Assembly (NCBI RefSeq): GCF_005938645.2
Contig: NZ_CP042171.1
Span: 2,542,001-2,606,000 of the forward strand
DNA length: 64,000 nt
Reading direction: 5' to 3'
DNA from: Pedobacter sp. KBS0701
Lineage (GTDB): Bacteria > Bacteroidota > Bacteroidia > Sphingobacteriales > Sphingobacteriaceae
Shown piece after piece: positions 17,358-27,700 of the stretch (positions are counted from its first letter, which is position 1; each line of letters begins with the position of its first letter). Position numbers and translations under genes: made by a program. The notes under the pieces are model-generated. The model made no database searches and was not told where the DNA came from. It worked only from the letters and a program-made list of their open reading frames with translations.

Positions 17358-18326
17358 TTATCGTTGTACAAAAGCCTGGTCGATAACATGCAATACACCA
17401 TTACTGGCTATGATATCCGGTTGGGTAATATGTGTTGGCGATACATTTCCCTTTGAAACAAGGGTCATTCCATCTGCAAGCACGTAAAGAAATTCGCCGT
17501 TGAAGTTATAACCACCTTTAAAATTAGCTGTTAGATTCACATCAGGGCTGATATAGGCATTGTCGAGAATCCAGTTTTTAAGTTTATCCGGGTCCTCATT
17601 TTCAATATCGGCTTCAGAATGATAGCCCAGCTTGTTCCAGGCATTATTATCCGGAGCAAGCACGGTTATGGGCCGGCCATCGAACCACCACCCGGTTTTA
17701 ACCATTACATCATTACCGCCTCGTTTAAGTGCTGCCAGGAATAAGCTGAGATTAGGCATACCGGCAATGGTGTTATATAAGTTACCCGCAGGAAGCAATG
17801 GCAGACGCTGGAGTTCATGTATTACGCCATCATTTAAGCTGATGCTTCCTTTTGCGGAAACCGGTATCCCGTTAAAAAATATACCGTAATAATTTTTAGT
17901 CACCGTAGGCCGATAGTCTGGGTTTGCACAGGTAACCGCCTGGCTATAAAAGCCAAGTAAGCTGGTGCTGCTAAGCTTACCATTAACAATACTGTATTTT
18001 AATAGCGCTGCCAGGTCTGCAGGGTTCTGTTTTTCGATATTTTCCAAATTTAAACCAGCCTTGATAAAGGCACTGTCTATGGGTACAAAAACGGTGAAGG
18101 GGCCTTCATTGCTAAAAGTAGCTTCATTATATATCCCTGCGCGTTTTAAAGCCGCACGGTAGAAGTTAAAATGTTTTCCGGTATCAATATACTGGTACAA
18201 TGTTGGCGTAGCCTTATTGAAATTTTCAAGATTGTCTTTTTTACAGCTGGTAAATAGTGACAAAAGCAAGCAAGTGATACTGGAAAAAAGAATTGAGATA
18301 TGATGCTTTGAATGTGGATATGACAT
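17358..18326 (-). CDS. Fasciclin (FAS1) domain lipoprotein 1
   Basis: A 322-residue lipoprotein (lipobox LFTSC, then KKDNLEN) with two FAS1 repeats. The first shows the FAS1 box pattern FTVFVPIDSAFIKAG and ends with NDGVIHELQRLPLLP; the second shows TVLAPDNNAWNKLGY and ends with NGVLHVIDQAF at the C-terminus. The frame opens further upstream at 18461, but that would overlap the preceding gene by more than 120 bp; the ATG at 18326 gives a proper lipoprotein signal. FAS1 domains are adhesion or ligand-binding folds. Acidic residues after the cysteine suggest surface export. Its exact ligand is unknown. Confidence 0.85.
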   Translation of the reverse strand: MSYPHSKHHISILFSSITCLLLSLFTSCKKDNLENFNKATPTLYQYIDTGKHFNFYRAALKRAGIYNEATFSNEGPFTVFVPIDSAFIKAGLNLENIEKQNPADLAALLKYSIVNGKLSSTSLLGFYSQAVTCANPDYRPTVTKNYYGIFFNGIPVSAKGSISLNDGVIHELQRLPLLPAGNLYNTIAGMPNLSLFLAALKRGGNDVMVKTGWWFDGRPITVLAPDNNAWNKLGYHSEADIENEDPDKLKNWILDNAYISPDVNLTANFKGGYNFNGEFLYVLADGMTLVSKGNVSPTHITQPDIIASNGVLHVIDQAFVQR

Positions 18327-18339
18327 GGTTTTCCGAAGT

Positions 18340-19395
18340 TTATGGGATGAGTACCCTGTTAATAATATGAACGACGCCATTGCCACATGGTAAATTCGAG
18401 TTAATGATTGTCGGGCTGTAGTAAACCGGCACGTAAATTTGTGCAGGGATACCTTTTGCACCGGTAGCGGTAAATGTTATGGATTTAAAACCGCCCGGTA
18501 CACCACCAATGCCAATTTCACCGCCATTAAGCATGGCAACAGGTTTTGCGCCATTTTCGCTCAGACGAAACAGGTCGCTGTCAAAGTAGCGGCCCTTCAC
18601 CATATGGTATTTAAGTAAAGCGGCAAGCCTGGCAGGGTCTGCATGGCTAATGCTGTCCAGTGTACTTAGACCCAGGTTTTGCCCCAGCTTAGCGGATTGC
18701 TGAAGCGCCTGGTTTGAGAGTGCAAGCACCGTATACGCATCCTTAGCGCCGAGTAGTTCAGTGCTTAGCCCTGAGCGCTCCATGGCTGCGTTGAAAAGCG
18801 TAAGCGTGGTGTCGGACCGAAGATAGCCAGCAACTGTGGTGTATACTTCTGGGTTCATCATTTGCGGCACTACCTGTATCTGTCCGTTAGCTGCCGGGTT
18901 GTCCAGGCTTACGATCCTTACCCCATTAACGGTAGCTATGGTATCAGTCCCCGTCAAATATTTACTTACATAAATATTTCCTCCGTTAAGTGTTTTAAAG
19001 ACTTTGTTATCTTCCAGCGGCATTTTTTTAAGTTCCAGCTTTCCATTTAAAATGCAATAACTCATCAGGTTGGTAAGCTGGCTATTGGTGTAAAACGTTG
19101 AAATACGTGGCAACTCAACTATGCCAAGAAGCGAGAAGGCATTATTATTGGGCACAAAAACAGTGTAGGGGCCTTTTTCGGCCAATTTAATGTTTAGACG
19201 TGTATTGTTCACTGCGGCATAAGCCATGCTGAAGTTAAAATTATCCTTCAGCGCAAAATTCAGGTTACTCCCATCTTCGGAAGGTGGAAGCTCGCTGCTT
19301 ATATCGTCTTTCGTACAGCCGGTAATGGTTGCAAAAGCCATCATGATGATCATGAGATGCATTCGCGAAATATTTAAGATGAATTGCTTTTTCAT
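18340..19395 (-). CDS. Fasciclin (FAS1) domain lipoprotein 2
   Basis: A 351-residue lipoprotein (TITGC followed by TKDDISSE, acidic as in Bacteroidetes surface-export signals). Two FAS1 units are seen: one from about residue 45 (YTVFVPNNNAFSLLGI) and one from about 205 (YTVLALSNQALQQSA, then LAALLKYHMVKGRYF), ending in NGVVHIINRVLIP. It lies 9 bp downstream of the next FAS1 gene and 13 bp upstream of the first, with no room for separate promoters. The four FAS1 genes appear to be diverged paralogues rather than recent copies. Confidence 0.85.
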   Translation of the reverse strand: MKKQFILNISRMHLMIIMMAFATITGCTKDDISSELPPSEDGSNLNFALKDNFNFSMAYAAVNNTRLNIKLAEKGPYTVFVPNNNAFSLLGIVELPRISTFYTNSQLTNLMSYCILNGKLELKKMPLEDNKVFKTLNGGNIYVSKYLTGTDTIATVNGVRIVSLDNPAANGQIQVVPQMMNPEVYTTVAGYLRSDTTLTLFNAAMERSGLSTELLGAKDAYTVLALSNQALQQSAKLGQNLGLSTLDSISHADPARLAALLKYHMVKGRYFDSDLFRLSENGAKPVAMLNGGEIGIGGVPGGFKSITFTATGAKGIPAQIYVPVYYSPTIINSNLPCGNGVVHIINRVLIP

Positions 19396-19404
19396 GGTAT
19401 GAGA

Positions 19405-20619
19405 TTACTTTACAGCTGGATAAAAGAGTTTGTCAACTTTTATGAGTGTACCATTTGATAAGTTATGGTTGAGAACAGGCGGATTGCCGGGCGAATCCCG
19501 AGGAATACGCAATAGTGATTCAACCACGTCATCCGTCCATTTCACATAGGCATCATTGCCCGAAGCAGAAAAGATAAGCGGCTTTTGAAACTTTAATTCA
19601 ATGCCTGTTAAAGATCCACCTGGGCCGAAATAAGTATTATATACCCCATTATTAATAGCTGGGTTAAGCAGGTCACTGTAAAATATACGGACGTTAGCCG
19701 AAAGATTGCCGCTTCTATACAAAACATGCCGTTCAAGCACACTATCGAGCTTGGAATATTCAAAATAAGCACCCGTCGCCAAGTCGTACCCCACATATCC
19801 GCTGGTAGCAAACTGTCTGATGTCATCGACTGTATTAAAACCGGCATCAAGAAATGCTTTATTGGTTGGAGCAAGGACAGTCGGCATAAATGAAGTTGCG
19901 TTTTCAAGGATATTGACATCAGTAATACTTTTATCCTCGAAACCCAGACCTGCCTGGCGAACACTATCCCCTATTATAACCGCCTCATAATAAAGGCTCA
20001 GCTCGGGATCTGATTTTATTGCGTCCAGCAAGGTGCGGCTGTCAAACTGTTTGATGGTGCCGGAAATTGGGTAGATAAAACCGTTTGATGCCTTGATAAT
20101 CGTTTTGACGGCTCCTTTAGCATCACCGTTTAAGTAAACAGACCCACCCATGCGGGCGTATATTTGAGTAACCCGAATTGTTGTACCATTGTTAGCGGTT
20201 GGTACAGTATCCTGATTTAAGGTATTCAGCCCAACTCCGGTAATGGTGTTTTCAAGCGCGGGCTTGTCAACAGCCCCCATTGCTATATGCAGGGTAATCA
20301 ATTTTCGCAGGTCGCTTACTGGCATGCTGCTGATCAGCTGGGCCGTTATACCCACCGCGTTAAAAGCCGAATCTGTGGGTGCAAAAATGGTATAGCCAGT
20401 ATTTTCACTTAATTGTCCGGCTAAGGAAAGCCGGGTGAACGCCTGGTTAAACAGGGTCAGGTTCTTTTCGCCAGCCAGTACATCCGCCAGGCCCTTTTCT
20501 TCATACCTGATGGATACAGACTTGGGAATAAAACCATCTGTTGACTTGATGCAGCTGGATAACATGGCCAGGCTGCTGAAAAGCATTATGGTGTTAATAT
20601 ATATGGTTTGTAATTTCAT
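19405..20619 (-). CDS. Fasciclin (FAS1) domain lipoprotein 3
   Basis: The longest of the four FAS1 lipoproteins, 404 residues, lipobox MLSSC followed by IKSTDGF. The first FAS1 unit has YTIFAPTDSAFNAVGI and LRKLITLHIAMGAVD; the second has MPTVLAPTNKAFLDAGF and ends in NGTLIKVDKLFYP. The second unit is extended and less canonical, lacking a clear NGVIHV box. Gaps of about 10 bp on both sides place it within the operon. Cell-surface lipoprotein; ligand unknown. Confidence 0.82.
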   Translation of the reverse strand: MKLQTIYINTIMLFSSLAMLSSCIKSTDGFIPKSVSIRYEEKGLADVLAGEKNLTLFNQAFTRLSLAGQLSENTGYTIFAPTDSAFNAVGITAQLISSMPVSDLRKLITLHIAMGAVDKPALENTITGVGLNTLNQDTVPTANNGTTIRVTQIYARMGGSVYLNGDAKGAVKTIIKASNGFIYPISGTIKQFDSRTLLDAIKSDPELSLYYEAVIIGDSVRQAGLGFEDKSITDVNILENATSFMPTVLAPTNKAFLDAGFNTVDDIRQFATSGYVGYDLATGAYFEYSKLDSVLERHVLYRSGNLSANVRIFYSDLLNPAINNGVYNTYFGPGGSLTGIELKFQKPLIFSASGNDAYVKWTDDVVESLLRIPRDSPGNPPVLNHNLSNGTLIKVDKLFYPAVK

Positions 20620-20630
20620 GTTTGATATCT

Positions 20631-21647
20631 TTAAGGCTTTAATGTATAATCAGGCGTGATGAGCAGACTGTTTACCCCGTGCACCATGCCGTTATAGGCC
20701 AGATGATCAGGTGAGGAGAACTGTACAGCATTAGCATAATAAGACGGGTCAACCTTATCGGGCAGCAACTGAAAATTGAAGCTGTAGTAGTCAATAAATA
20801 GCAGGTAATCCGCTCCTCTTACCCCATGTGGCCCAGTACCGGTTAATGGCGCATCGTCCAGATCAGATTTGAAAAAGAATTTCCCAGGAATTACATATGG
20901 TGCAAAAAGAAATTTTTTATAGGTAAGCGTATCAAGCGTAGCCAGGGCACTTTCGTCAATACCGTTTTGCATAAACACCTCATTGCTAGGCGCCAGTACT
21001 ACAAAAGGCCCCGGCTTATCCAACTGGTCAAACAAGCCAAACTGCTTTAAAGCCTGTACAAATAAACTATAGTCAGGATCATCGTTTAGTATTGATTTAA
21101 CAGATGCAGCCGGCAAAGTCAATACATTTTCCAACACGTGTATTACACCGTTGGAAGCCATAACATCTGTTTTTTTTGCAGTAATGCCGTTAACGTGTAA
21201 CAGCTTTGGCTTTGTCCTGTTCGGATCAGGCAGGGTTACCGAAAAGTACACCGGTTGTGCTGTTAACGTGGTAAATTTATAGTCTACCGTCTGCGGGATC
21301 TTGTTATAGGGCAAAGTACCTTTAACGATATGATAGCCGATGAGTTTTCTTAATGAGGCCGTATCTAGCTTAGCAACAGTTTCGGTGGTAATTCCTGCAA
21401 GTGCAAACGCGTCATTATCTGGCACGAGGAGCGTATAGGCATCATTACCGCTTAGGGTTTTATCCATCCCCAGGCGCTTAATTGCCTGGTAAAAAATACT
21501 GAAGCTGTAATTGTTTTCCAGCAACGTTAACAACGGCCTTTGACCAACAGCAAATTCCGGCTGGGTATCAAAATCTTTAACGCAGGAAGCCAGCAATAAC
21601 AATACTGAAAACAGCAGCGGTTTGATAATATATTTTTTCAGTTTCAT
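20631..21647 (-). CDS. Fasciclin (FAS1) domain lipoprotein 4
   Basis: A 338-residue lipoprotein (LLASC followed by VKDFDTQP) with two clear FAS1 units: YTLLVPDNDAFALAGI, LRKLIGYHIVKGTLP and NGVIHVLENVLTLP in the first; FVVLAPSNEVFMQNGI and NGMVHGVNSLL in the second. It is the first FAS1 gene in the order of transcription, directly after the two DUF4397-like lipoprotein genes (5-bp gap). Likely anchored in the outer membrane and surface exposed. Confidence 0.86.
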   Translation of the reverse strand: MKLKKYIIKPLLFSVLLLLASCVKDFDTQPEFAVGQRPLLTLLENNYSFSIFYQAIKRLGMDKTLSGNDAYTLLVPDNDAFALAGITTETVAKLDTASLRKLIGYHIVKGTLPYNKIPQTVDYKFTTLTAQPVYFSVTLPDPNRTKPKLLHVNGITAKKTDVMASNGVIHVLENVLTLPAASVKSILNDDPDYSLFVQALKQFGLFDQLDKPGPFVVLAPSNEVFMQNGIDESALATLDTLTYKKFLFAPYVIPGKFFFKSDLDDAPLTGTGPHGVRGADYLLFIDYYSFNFQLLPDKVDPSYYANAVQFSSPDHLAYNGMVHGVNSLLITPDYTLKP

Positions 21648-21652
21648 AATAT

Positions 21653-22903
21653 TTAATTTTGTGGAATCTCATCAATTCCCCGTTTGATCTGCATCAGGTA
21701 AACGCGGTCGTATACCATTTCGAATATGTTGACCGTACTGTATACCCTAAAATGATTATCGTTGTTGATCACCAGGTTTAAGCTTGGCGTAGAATGCGGA
21801 TTACGGAAGACGTAATTATTAAAAACAGCAGGATCAGCCCCACAGCTAAGTCCAAAACCGGTAGGTGTTGTCACAGGGAGATCTGCATCTAACAGGTTAA
21901 AACTTACGTATGGCATTGTCCCTGTTTTTTGGCCTACCTGGGTAACTACCGGGGAGTAAGTACGTAAAACACCCTGATAAGAAAAGGCGCTCTGGGGTAA
22001 CATAGGCAATGACAGGTAAGATATAGACTGATCAAACCTTGAATTAAGCGTGGTACAATAGGTATTATTATAACCATCCAGCGGGGCATAATAAGACGAG
22101 GATGAAGTTGACAGTGCATCAATACAGATATTGTAAGTACTGTTGATACGTACTTTATCCGTAAAATAAAAAGCAGTACCATATTTGCTCTGTTCCGGTT
22201 TTTTGCCCGACAGGTTAACAAAGCCAGCGTACAACTTATTCTCATCAAAAGCTTGATGTATGAACTGTTCTTGACGAAGATATAGCCCATATTTGTGATT
22301 ATCCAGATCACGCGATACGACTTCCAGCGTATATACTTCTCCTTTCTCCATATTAATGGTAGTGTCTATCAGGATGTTGCCTCGCTGCACAGTGCCCAGA
22401 TCTTTAAAGGGGGTGTTGCTTTGTGGCCGTACCACAAACATAATACGGTGCTTGCCGGATGGGATCTGGGCCCAGGAGGAGAGATCAAAACCATTAATAA
22501 CCGGAGCTGTAAGCACGTGTAAGTTGCCAGGATATTCATAATTAATGGGATAGCTAAGCGGCGGATTTGGCTGTCCGGATTCATTAAGCGTGCCATTTCC
22601 CATCGAGCTATTCCCTTCATTAACAGGATAGGAAGTACTGTACAGCTGCCTTGTGCCCAGGAAATCGCCAATGATACCTGCATTATTGGGTACGCCAGCG
22701 GCATCGACTTCCGGATCCATCAGAAAGGTTAAAAATGGCGGGGTTTGGGTATTGCTTAAGAAGTCTACACTAAAGGTCAGGTTGTTAAACACCCTGATAT
22801 AAGCCGGGTCCTGCTCAAGGGGCTTTTGTTCGTATTTTTTGCACCCAAAAAGTATGCCCCCCAACAGCACTGGCAGTAAAAAAAATAATCTATGTTTTTT
22901 CAT
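21653..22903 (-). CDS. Lipoprotein, possibly DUF4397-related
   Basis: A 416-residue lipoprotein (LFGC followed by KKYEQKPLEQDPA). I do not recognise a firm domain; AYIRVFNNLTFSVDF near the N-terminus and the beta-rich IPSGKHRIMFVVRPQ segment recall DUF4397-type beta-sandwich proteins such as the one encoded next to it. It lies 6 bp from its upstream neighbour and 5 bp from the FAS1 cluster. Probably a surface protein acting with the TonB receptor of the operon; the role is inferred from position only. Confidence 0.7.
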   Translation of the reverse strand: MKKHRLFFLLPVLLGGILFGCKKYEQKPLEQDPAYIRVFNNLTFSVDFLSNTQTPPFLTFLMDPEVDAAGVPNNAGIIGDFLGTRQLYSTSYPVNEGNSSMGNGTLNESGQPNPPLSYPINYEYPGNLHVLTAPVINGFDLSSWAQIPSGKHRIMFVVRPQSNTPFKDLGTVQRGNILIDTTINMEKGEVYTLEVVSRDLDNHKYGLYLRQEQFIHQAFDENKLYAGFVNLSGKKPEQSKYGTAFYFTDKVRINSTYNICIDALSTSSSSYYAPLDGYNNTYCTTLNSRFDQSISYLSLPMLPQSAFSYQGVLRTYSPVVTQVGQKTGTMPYVSFNLLDADLPVTTPTGFGLSCGADPAVFNNYVFRNPHSTPSLNLVINNDNHFRVYSTVNIFEMVYDRVYLMQIKRGIDEIPQN

Positions 22904-22909
22904 CTTGTT

Positions 22910-24712
22910 TTACTTGTTATGTTTAATCACGATCAGCTTTGCCTGGTTTCCGTTCCCGCCATTAGATAGCCGCCCCACCAGCGCTACGGTATAAATACCT
23001 GTTTCAGGGCTCTTAAATTGAGGGAATGTATAAAGGCTATTGTTGGCTACAAAGGCTCCATATACATCTAATGGCGCAATACTTGCCTCTAAACTACCGG
23101 GCACTTCCGCATCAGGTGCCGGTTTAGAGCGGAAAGCACGTAGTAATTTCGGCAAATAAGATTTCTCAGTGTTCCCAAACGGAACACCGCTGGAAGCTGG
23201 CGAGTAATTTGGTATCGAATAAATAACAGAAGCATTTCTTGAAGGCAAAGCGCCAGGTGCCATGTTTACGTAAGCGCTGAAATACCTGATCGAATCCTGC
23301 AGGTTTGGACCTATGGCAGGTAGCAGCAATTGGTGATCGCTGGTAAATGTTGCATAAGGCATATCGGAACATAGGTTAATAAATCTTGACTGCAATGCGT
23401 AAGGATATTGGACAAGCCTTGCTGCTCCGTTGGTGCCGTCATCCGGAATAACGGCGCCATTGGGATGGTAGGCACTTGCATATAAAGTACCCGTCATGTC
23501 ATTGGGCTGAAACACCAAAACAGGTTTTCCTTCCTTGTTGTTGTATAACCAAATAGTGTAATTGTCATAAGGGTAAAGCATCAGATCATCCTCGGCAAGC
23601 AGGCTGCCATTTTCATCCCTGGCAACAACATGATGTTTGCCCTGTACATAGATCTCGTATTCGGCAGGTACAGCCTTCGATCCGGCAACTTGGCCGATGT
23701 ATGGATGTTGTGCTCCTAAAGCCTTGCCATCAACAGTAAATGAGATGCTTTTACCGGGAACTGCGTTTACGGCATGCATACGGGCGAAAGTGTTGTTAAC
23801 ACCCGGGTTATATTCGGTAAGTACCCGGTAAGAATTGGCATAAAGTCCTGCAGGCAATATTCCCATCGGACAATCGGTGAATAAACTATGAAAGTTCTCC
23901 GATACCAAAATGGTATATACGCCCCCCGGTTTGAATGTACGTACCCTGGTATTTATGCCCTGTTGCGGGTGAAAAGAGGGATTACAGGGATCATAATAGG
24001 CTGTTGTAGGAAAATCTGCCAATTGCTTTGTTACATCAATACCAGCACCTCCCGCAATAAACAATTTGAACTGATAGGCACCGTAAGGTAATTCAACATA
24101 ATCGGATGATGCACCCAACGCAATATTACTTACACGCTGATCAACTACTGTACCATCAGCGTAAGTAAGCGTGACAGAACCATTCAGGTCCAGTATATTT
24201 CCCATCAATTTGCTGCCTAAATTAACAATTCGTATTTTGAAGTTCTGAGCAGCCACAGGCTGAATGTTGTTCCGGTCCACCACCCGCAAGTGCCCGTTGC
24301 TCATGAAGTAGTAGTCCTTGGGATGTTCTACGTCATTCACTATTATAGTGTCTAAACTGCCGATGATAAAATGGGCCATGCCATTTTTATCAAGCAAACT
24401 ATTCGGTAAAATGAACGGACCGCCATCTTCGCCACTTATCCATTTTCCGGATGGGAATATAGAAAGACCTATATCGGTACTGCCTTGATTCTGGCCGTTG
24501 GTCTGGCGGGCAGTAAGCGGGATATTATTGACGGTTACATCTGTCGATGTTGACAAATTGAACATGCGTATACTAGAAGCTGAAGCATATCCAACATCGG
24601 TCTGAATAGGCTTATTGTCCAACTTGTCCTTTGTACAAGCACTCAGGCAAAGCATTGTGGCAAGCAAAAAAAGAAAAGGCCTGTAAGATAATATTGATTT
24701 TTTTTGTTTCAT
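22910..24712 (-). CDS. DUF4397 domain lipoprotein
   Basis: A 600-residue lipoprotein (LSAC followed by TKDKLDNKP). The segment FARMHAVNAVPGKSISFTVD with the later AVPAEYEIYVQGK matches the DUF4397 beta-sandwich pattern (residues near 315-365), and ASSIRMFNLSTSTDVTVNN near the N-terminus may be another related unit. It starts 6 bp after the TonB receptor gene, in the position a SusD gene would normally occupy. It may therefore supply the surface binding function for that receptor (inference). Confidence 0.72.
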   Translation of the reverse strand: MKQKKSILSYRPFLFLLATMLCLSACTKDKLDNKPIQTDVGYASASSIRMFNLSTSTDVTVNNIPLTARQTNGQNQGSTDIGLSIFPSGKWISGEDGGPFILPNSLLDKNGMAHFIIGSLDTIIVNDVEHPKDYYFMSNGHLRVVDRNNIQPVAAQNFKIRIVNLGSKLMGNILDLNGSVTLTYADGTVVDQRVSNIALGASSDYVELPYGAYQFKLFIAGGAGIDVTKQLADFPTTAYYDPCNPSFHPQQGINTRVRTFKPGGVYTILVSENFHSLFTDCPMGILPAGLYANSYRVLTEYNPGVNNTFARMHAVNAVPGKSISFTVDGKALGAQHPYIGQVAGSKAVPAEYEIYVQGKHHVVARDENGSLLAEDDLMLYPYDNYTIWLYNNKEGKPVLVFQPNDMTGTLYASAYHPNGAVIPDDGTNGAARLVQYPYALQSRFINLCSDMPYATFTSDHQLLLPAIGPNLQDSIRYFSAYVNMAPGALPSRNASVIYSIPNYSPASSGVPFGNTEKSYLPKLLRAFRSKPAPDAEVPGSLEASIAPLDVYGAFVANNSLYTFPQFKSPETGIYTVALVGRLSNGGNGNQAKLIVIKHNK

Positions 24713-24718
24713 GATGAT

Positions 24719-27700
24719 CTAGAATAATTTATAAGTAAGCCCCAATGAAAACTCAGCTCCTTTATGATAACTACGGTAGATGTATTCGCTGCCATAATAC
24801 TTGCCCTTTTCTCCGGGACCAGTATACACCTGTTTATAAGCCGGGTCAAAAAGATTTTTAGCGAAGCCTTTAACCATCCATTTGTTGCCGAGCTTCTGGC
24901 TAAAAACAAGATCCATAGTTGGTGTTGGCCGGTCGTACAAGTCGGGCGTACCATCCAGCTGCACCTGGATAAGCCTTGCACCTACCATATTAAAACTAGC
25001 CGTAATATTGGTACCACTACGGGTATTCGCATAGTCCAGATAAGTATTGATCGCATAAGGGGCCTGTTCAAATACCGGACTGCTTTCGGAGGAGCGGCGA
25101 TCGTTGATACGGGCGGCATCTAAACGTTCTGCGTTCTTTTGAATGCTGCTCACATTAAATAAAAGGTTGATTCCAAAAAACAAATACTTAAGCGGGTCCC
25201 ATACTTTTCCAAGGTCGCGCCGGGCTTCCATTTCAACGCCATAGACTTTGCCTTTATTTGGGTCATTCTCATAAATGATCAATGGAAATTCAGGAGCGGT
25301 AGACAAGTTTCCCTGCGATGCATATCTAAATACCCGTTGCAATGGATTCTCGATGACCTTGGTAAAAACCGAGGCAGACAAAATTTCTCCGGGTGCATCA
25401 AACCATTCCCATCTAAAATCTGCACTCTTTGTCAATTGATTGATGAGGTTTGGATTACCGCCAATCACCGCAAACTGAAAAGGGTCAAACTCAAAAATAT
25501 TGGTCAGTTCCCTTAACTCAGGCCTGGCAAGTGACGTGCTGTAGGCTACCCTGAAATTCATATTCTTTATTTTTGAATACGTAATATTTACGGAATAATA
25601 AGGCCGGTAATTCCTGGAATACCTGGTATTGGGTGTAGTAGTATTATAACCTACTTTTTCTGTAGGTAACCCGGTAACCGTATTCAGGTTGAAGGGAACA
25701 AATACGTTGGCCGTATCTACCTGCGCCCTGATGTCAGTTGATTCAAAACGAACACCCCCTGCTGCCCGAAGCCCCTCCAGTAAAGTGGCATCAAGCATAC
25801 CGTAAAATGCACGCGTTTCGTACGAACCGGTATAATTATTGGGCGCCTTCCTGATCTGATACAAAAATCCACCTACCATTGGCTGTCCTTCATTGTCATA
25901 CTGAACTGGTGCCAGTAAACCAATATTGGCTGGAGATACCAATTGATTAAGATCTCCTTTTACATTGTTGATCAGCTGTGAATTGCCGCCTGTAAGCGTT
26001 GAACCTGGCAAACCCAATATATTTTGTGTAAAGTCGCGGTCCCTTTTAAGATAGTTCACTCCAAATTTGAAAGCCTGCTGTAACTTACCCAATTTAAAAG
26101 GTTGCGTTACATCGGCCTTGAAGTTATAATTGCGCTCCTCCAGTTTGCGGTATTGTCGGCCGTTGGGGTCGGCAACGATAATATTATTCACATCGGATCC
26201 CGCACCATGCACCAGCCCACTTACAAAGGTATAGGTATTGGTTCCTATGCCCACCCCATTAGGGTCCTGGTACTGTACGGTACTCAAATTGGCTACATTT
26301 GTAGAGCGAAAATCCGGATCATTGTGGGAGCTGTTAGAGCTGCTGAAATTGTAACTTAGCTTCGGAGACCAATCCTGTTTCAATAATTTATGTTCACCCT
26401 GGAAGTTAAAAGTGTTAAAGGTCCGGAAGGTATTTCGTAATTGATTTACCGTATTATACACCGGAAAATTCAACCCGGTATTCTGCCATGAACCGTAGAG
26501 GTTACTGCCTTCGGATTCAGCTCCACGGCTACCTATATATTGAAACTGGATCTCGTTATTTTTGTTGAATTGATAAGTTAGGCCGATTAATCCGCCATAA
26601 TTTAATGTTTTATTACCCGTATTCTCCTTGTAACTAATGTATTTTCCAAGCCTTGGATAATTAGGGCTTATGGTTCCAGGAATGCGTAGAGGGTTATAAA
26701 TGGCTGCAGAACCGGTTACTACCCCCTGATACAAACTGTACTGATTACGCTCTCCTTGATAAATATCCGTACTGCGCTGATAGTAGTTGCCGTTTGCAAT
26801 AATACCAAGTGTATGCCCGCCAAACACTTTATAGGAATTGCCGAAAGATAGAGTGTACACCTGGTTTGGATCCGCTTTACTGTAACCTGTAGTGAGTACA
26901 GGGTCGAGACTTTGCATCACCTTGCTTACGCGCAAAGCCTCAGCCTTAAGTGCAGGACTGTTGCGACTTTGAATAAAAAGATCCTGAATTTGTACCAGGC
27001 CTCCCGGATATTGCCGGCTCAGGTTTAGGAAGTCATTGCTCAAATTATGGTTGCTGACCTTTTGTCCGAAGAAACCCGGGTCGCCATTATAAAAACTATT
27101 ATACTTACCTCCTAAACCGATGTTAGAATTAAACCCGGTTTGGGCGGTAATTTCAAACACTAGTTTTTCCGGTACTGATTTCGTCTTCAATTCGATTAGC
27201 CCGGCAGAAGCATCCGCAGGCCGGTCAGGACTTGACGTCTTATAAATGTTGATGTTATCCAGTAATGCTGCTGGTACGAGGTCTAAGGGTACAGTGCTTC
27301 GATCAGGATTGGCGGACGACAGGCGGGCACCGTTCAGCTCCGCAATAACACTTCGGTCACCTAATCCACGAATGGCCACATACTTGTCGTCTGTTATAGT
27401 AACACCTGTTACGCGCTGTAAAGCCTGGGTAGTGGTAATACTTGCCGTTTTTTCAATATTCTGTGCAGATATACCATCTGTTACTGATGCGGAATTTTTA
27501 CGGTCATTAAGCAATACGACCTCATTACCCACCCGGCGCCGGGCTTCAATTTTAACCTCGCCAAGCGCCGTAGAAGATGGTTGTAACTGAATGTTCAAAG
27601 GCGTAACCACCGACGATTTGACGATAACCCCGCTTATCGTTTTCGGGTCATAACCGATATATCTTGCATCTACTGCGTAGGTACCAGGGTTGATACTGAT

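Noticed and set aside
18327..18461. Longer start for FAS1 lipoprotein 1
   Set aside because: It would overlap the upstream FAS1 gene by more than 120 bp and bury the lipoprotein signal; the ATG at 18326 is better.
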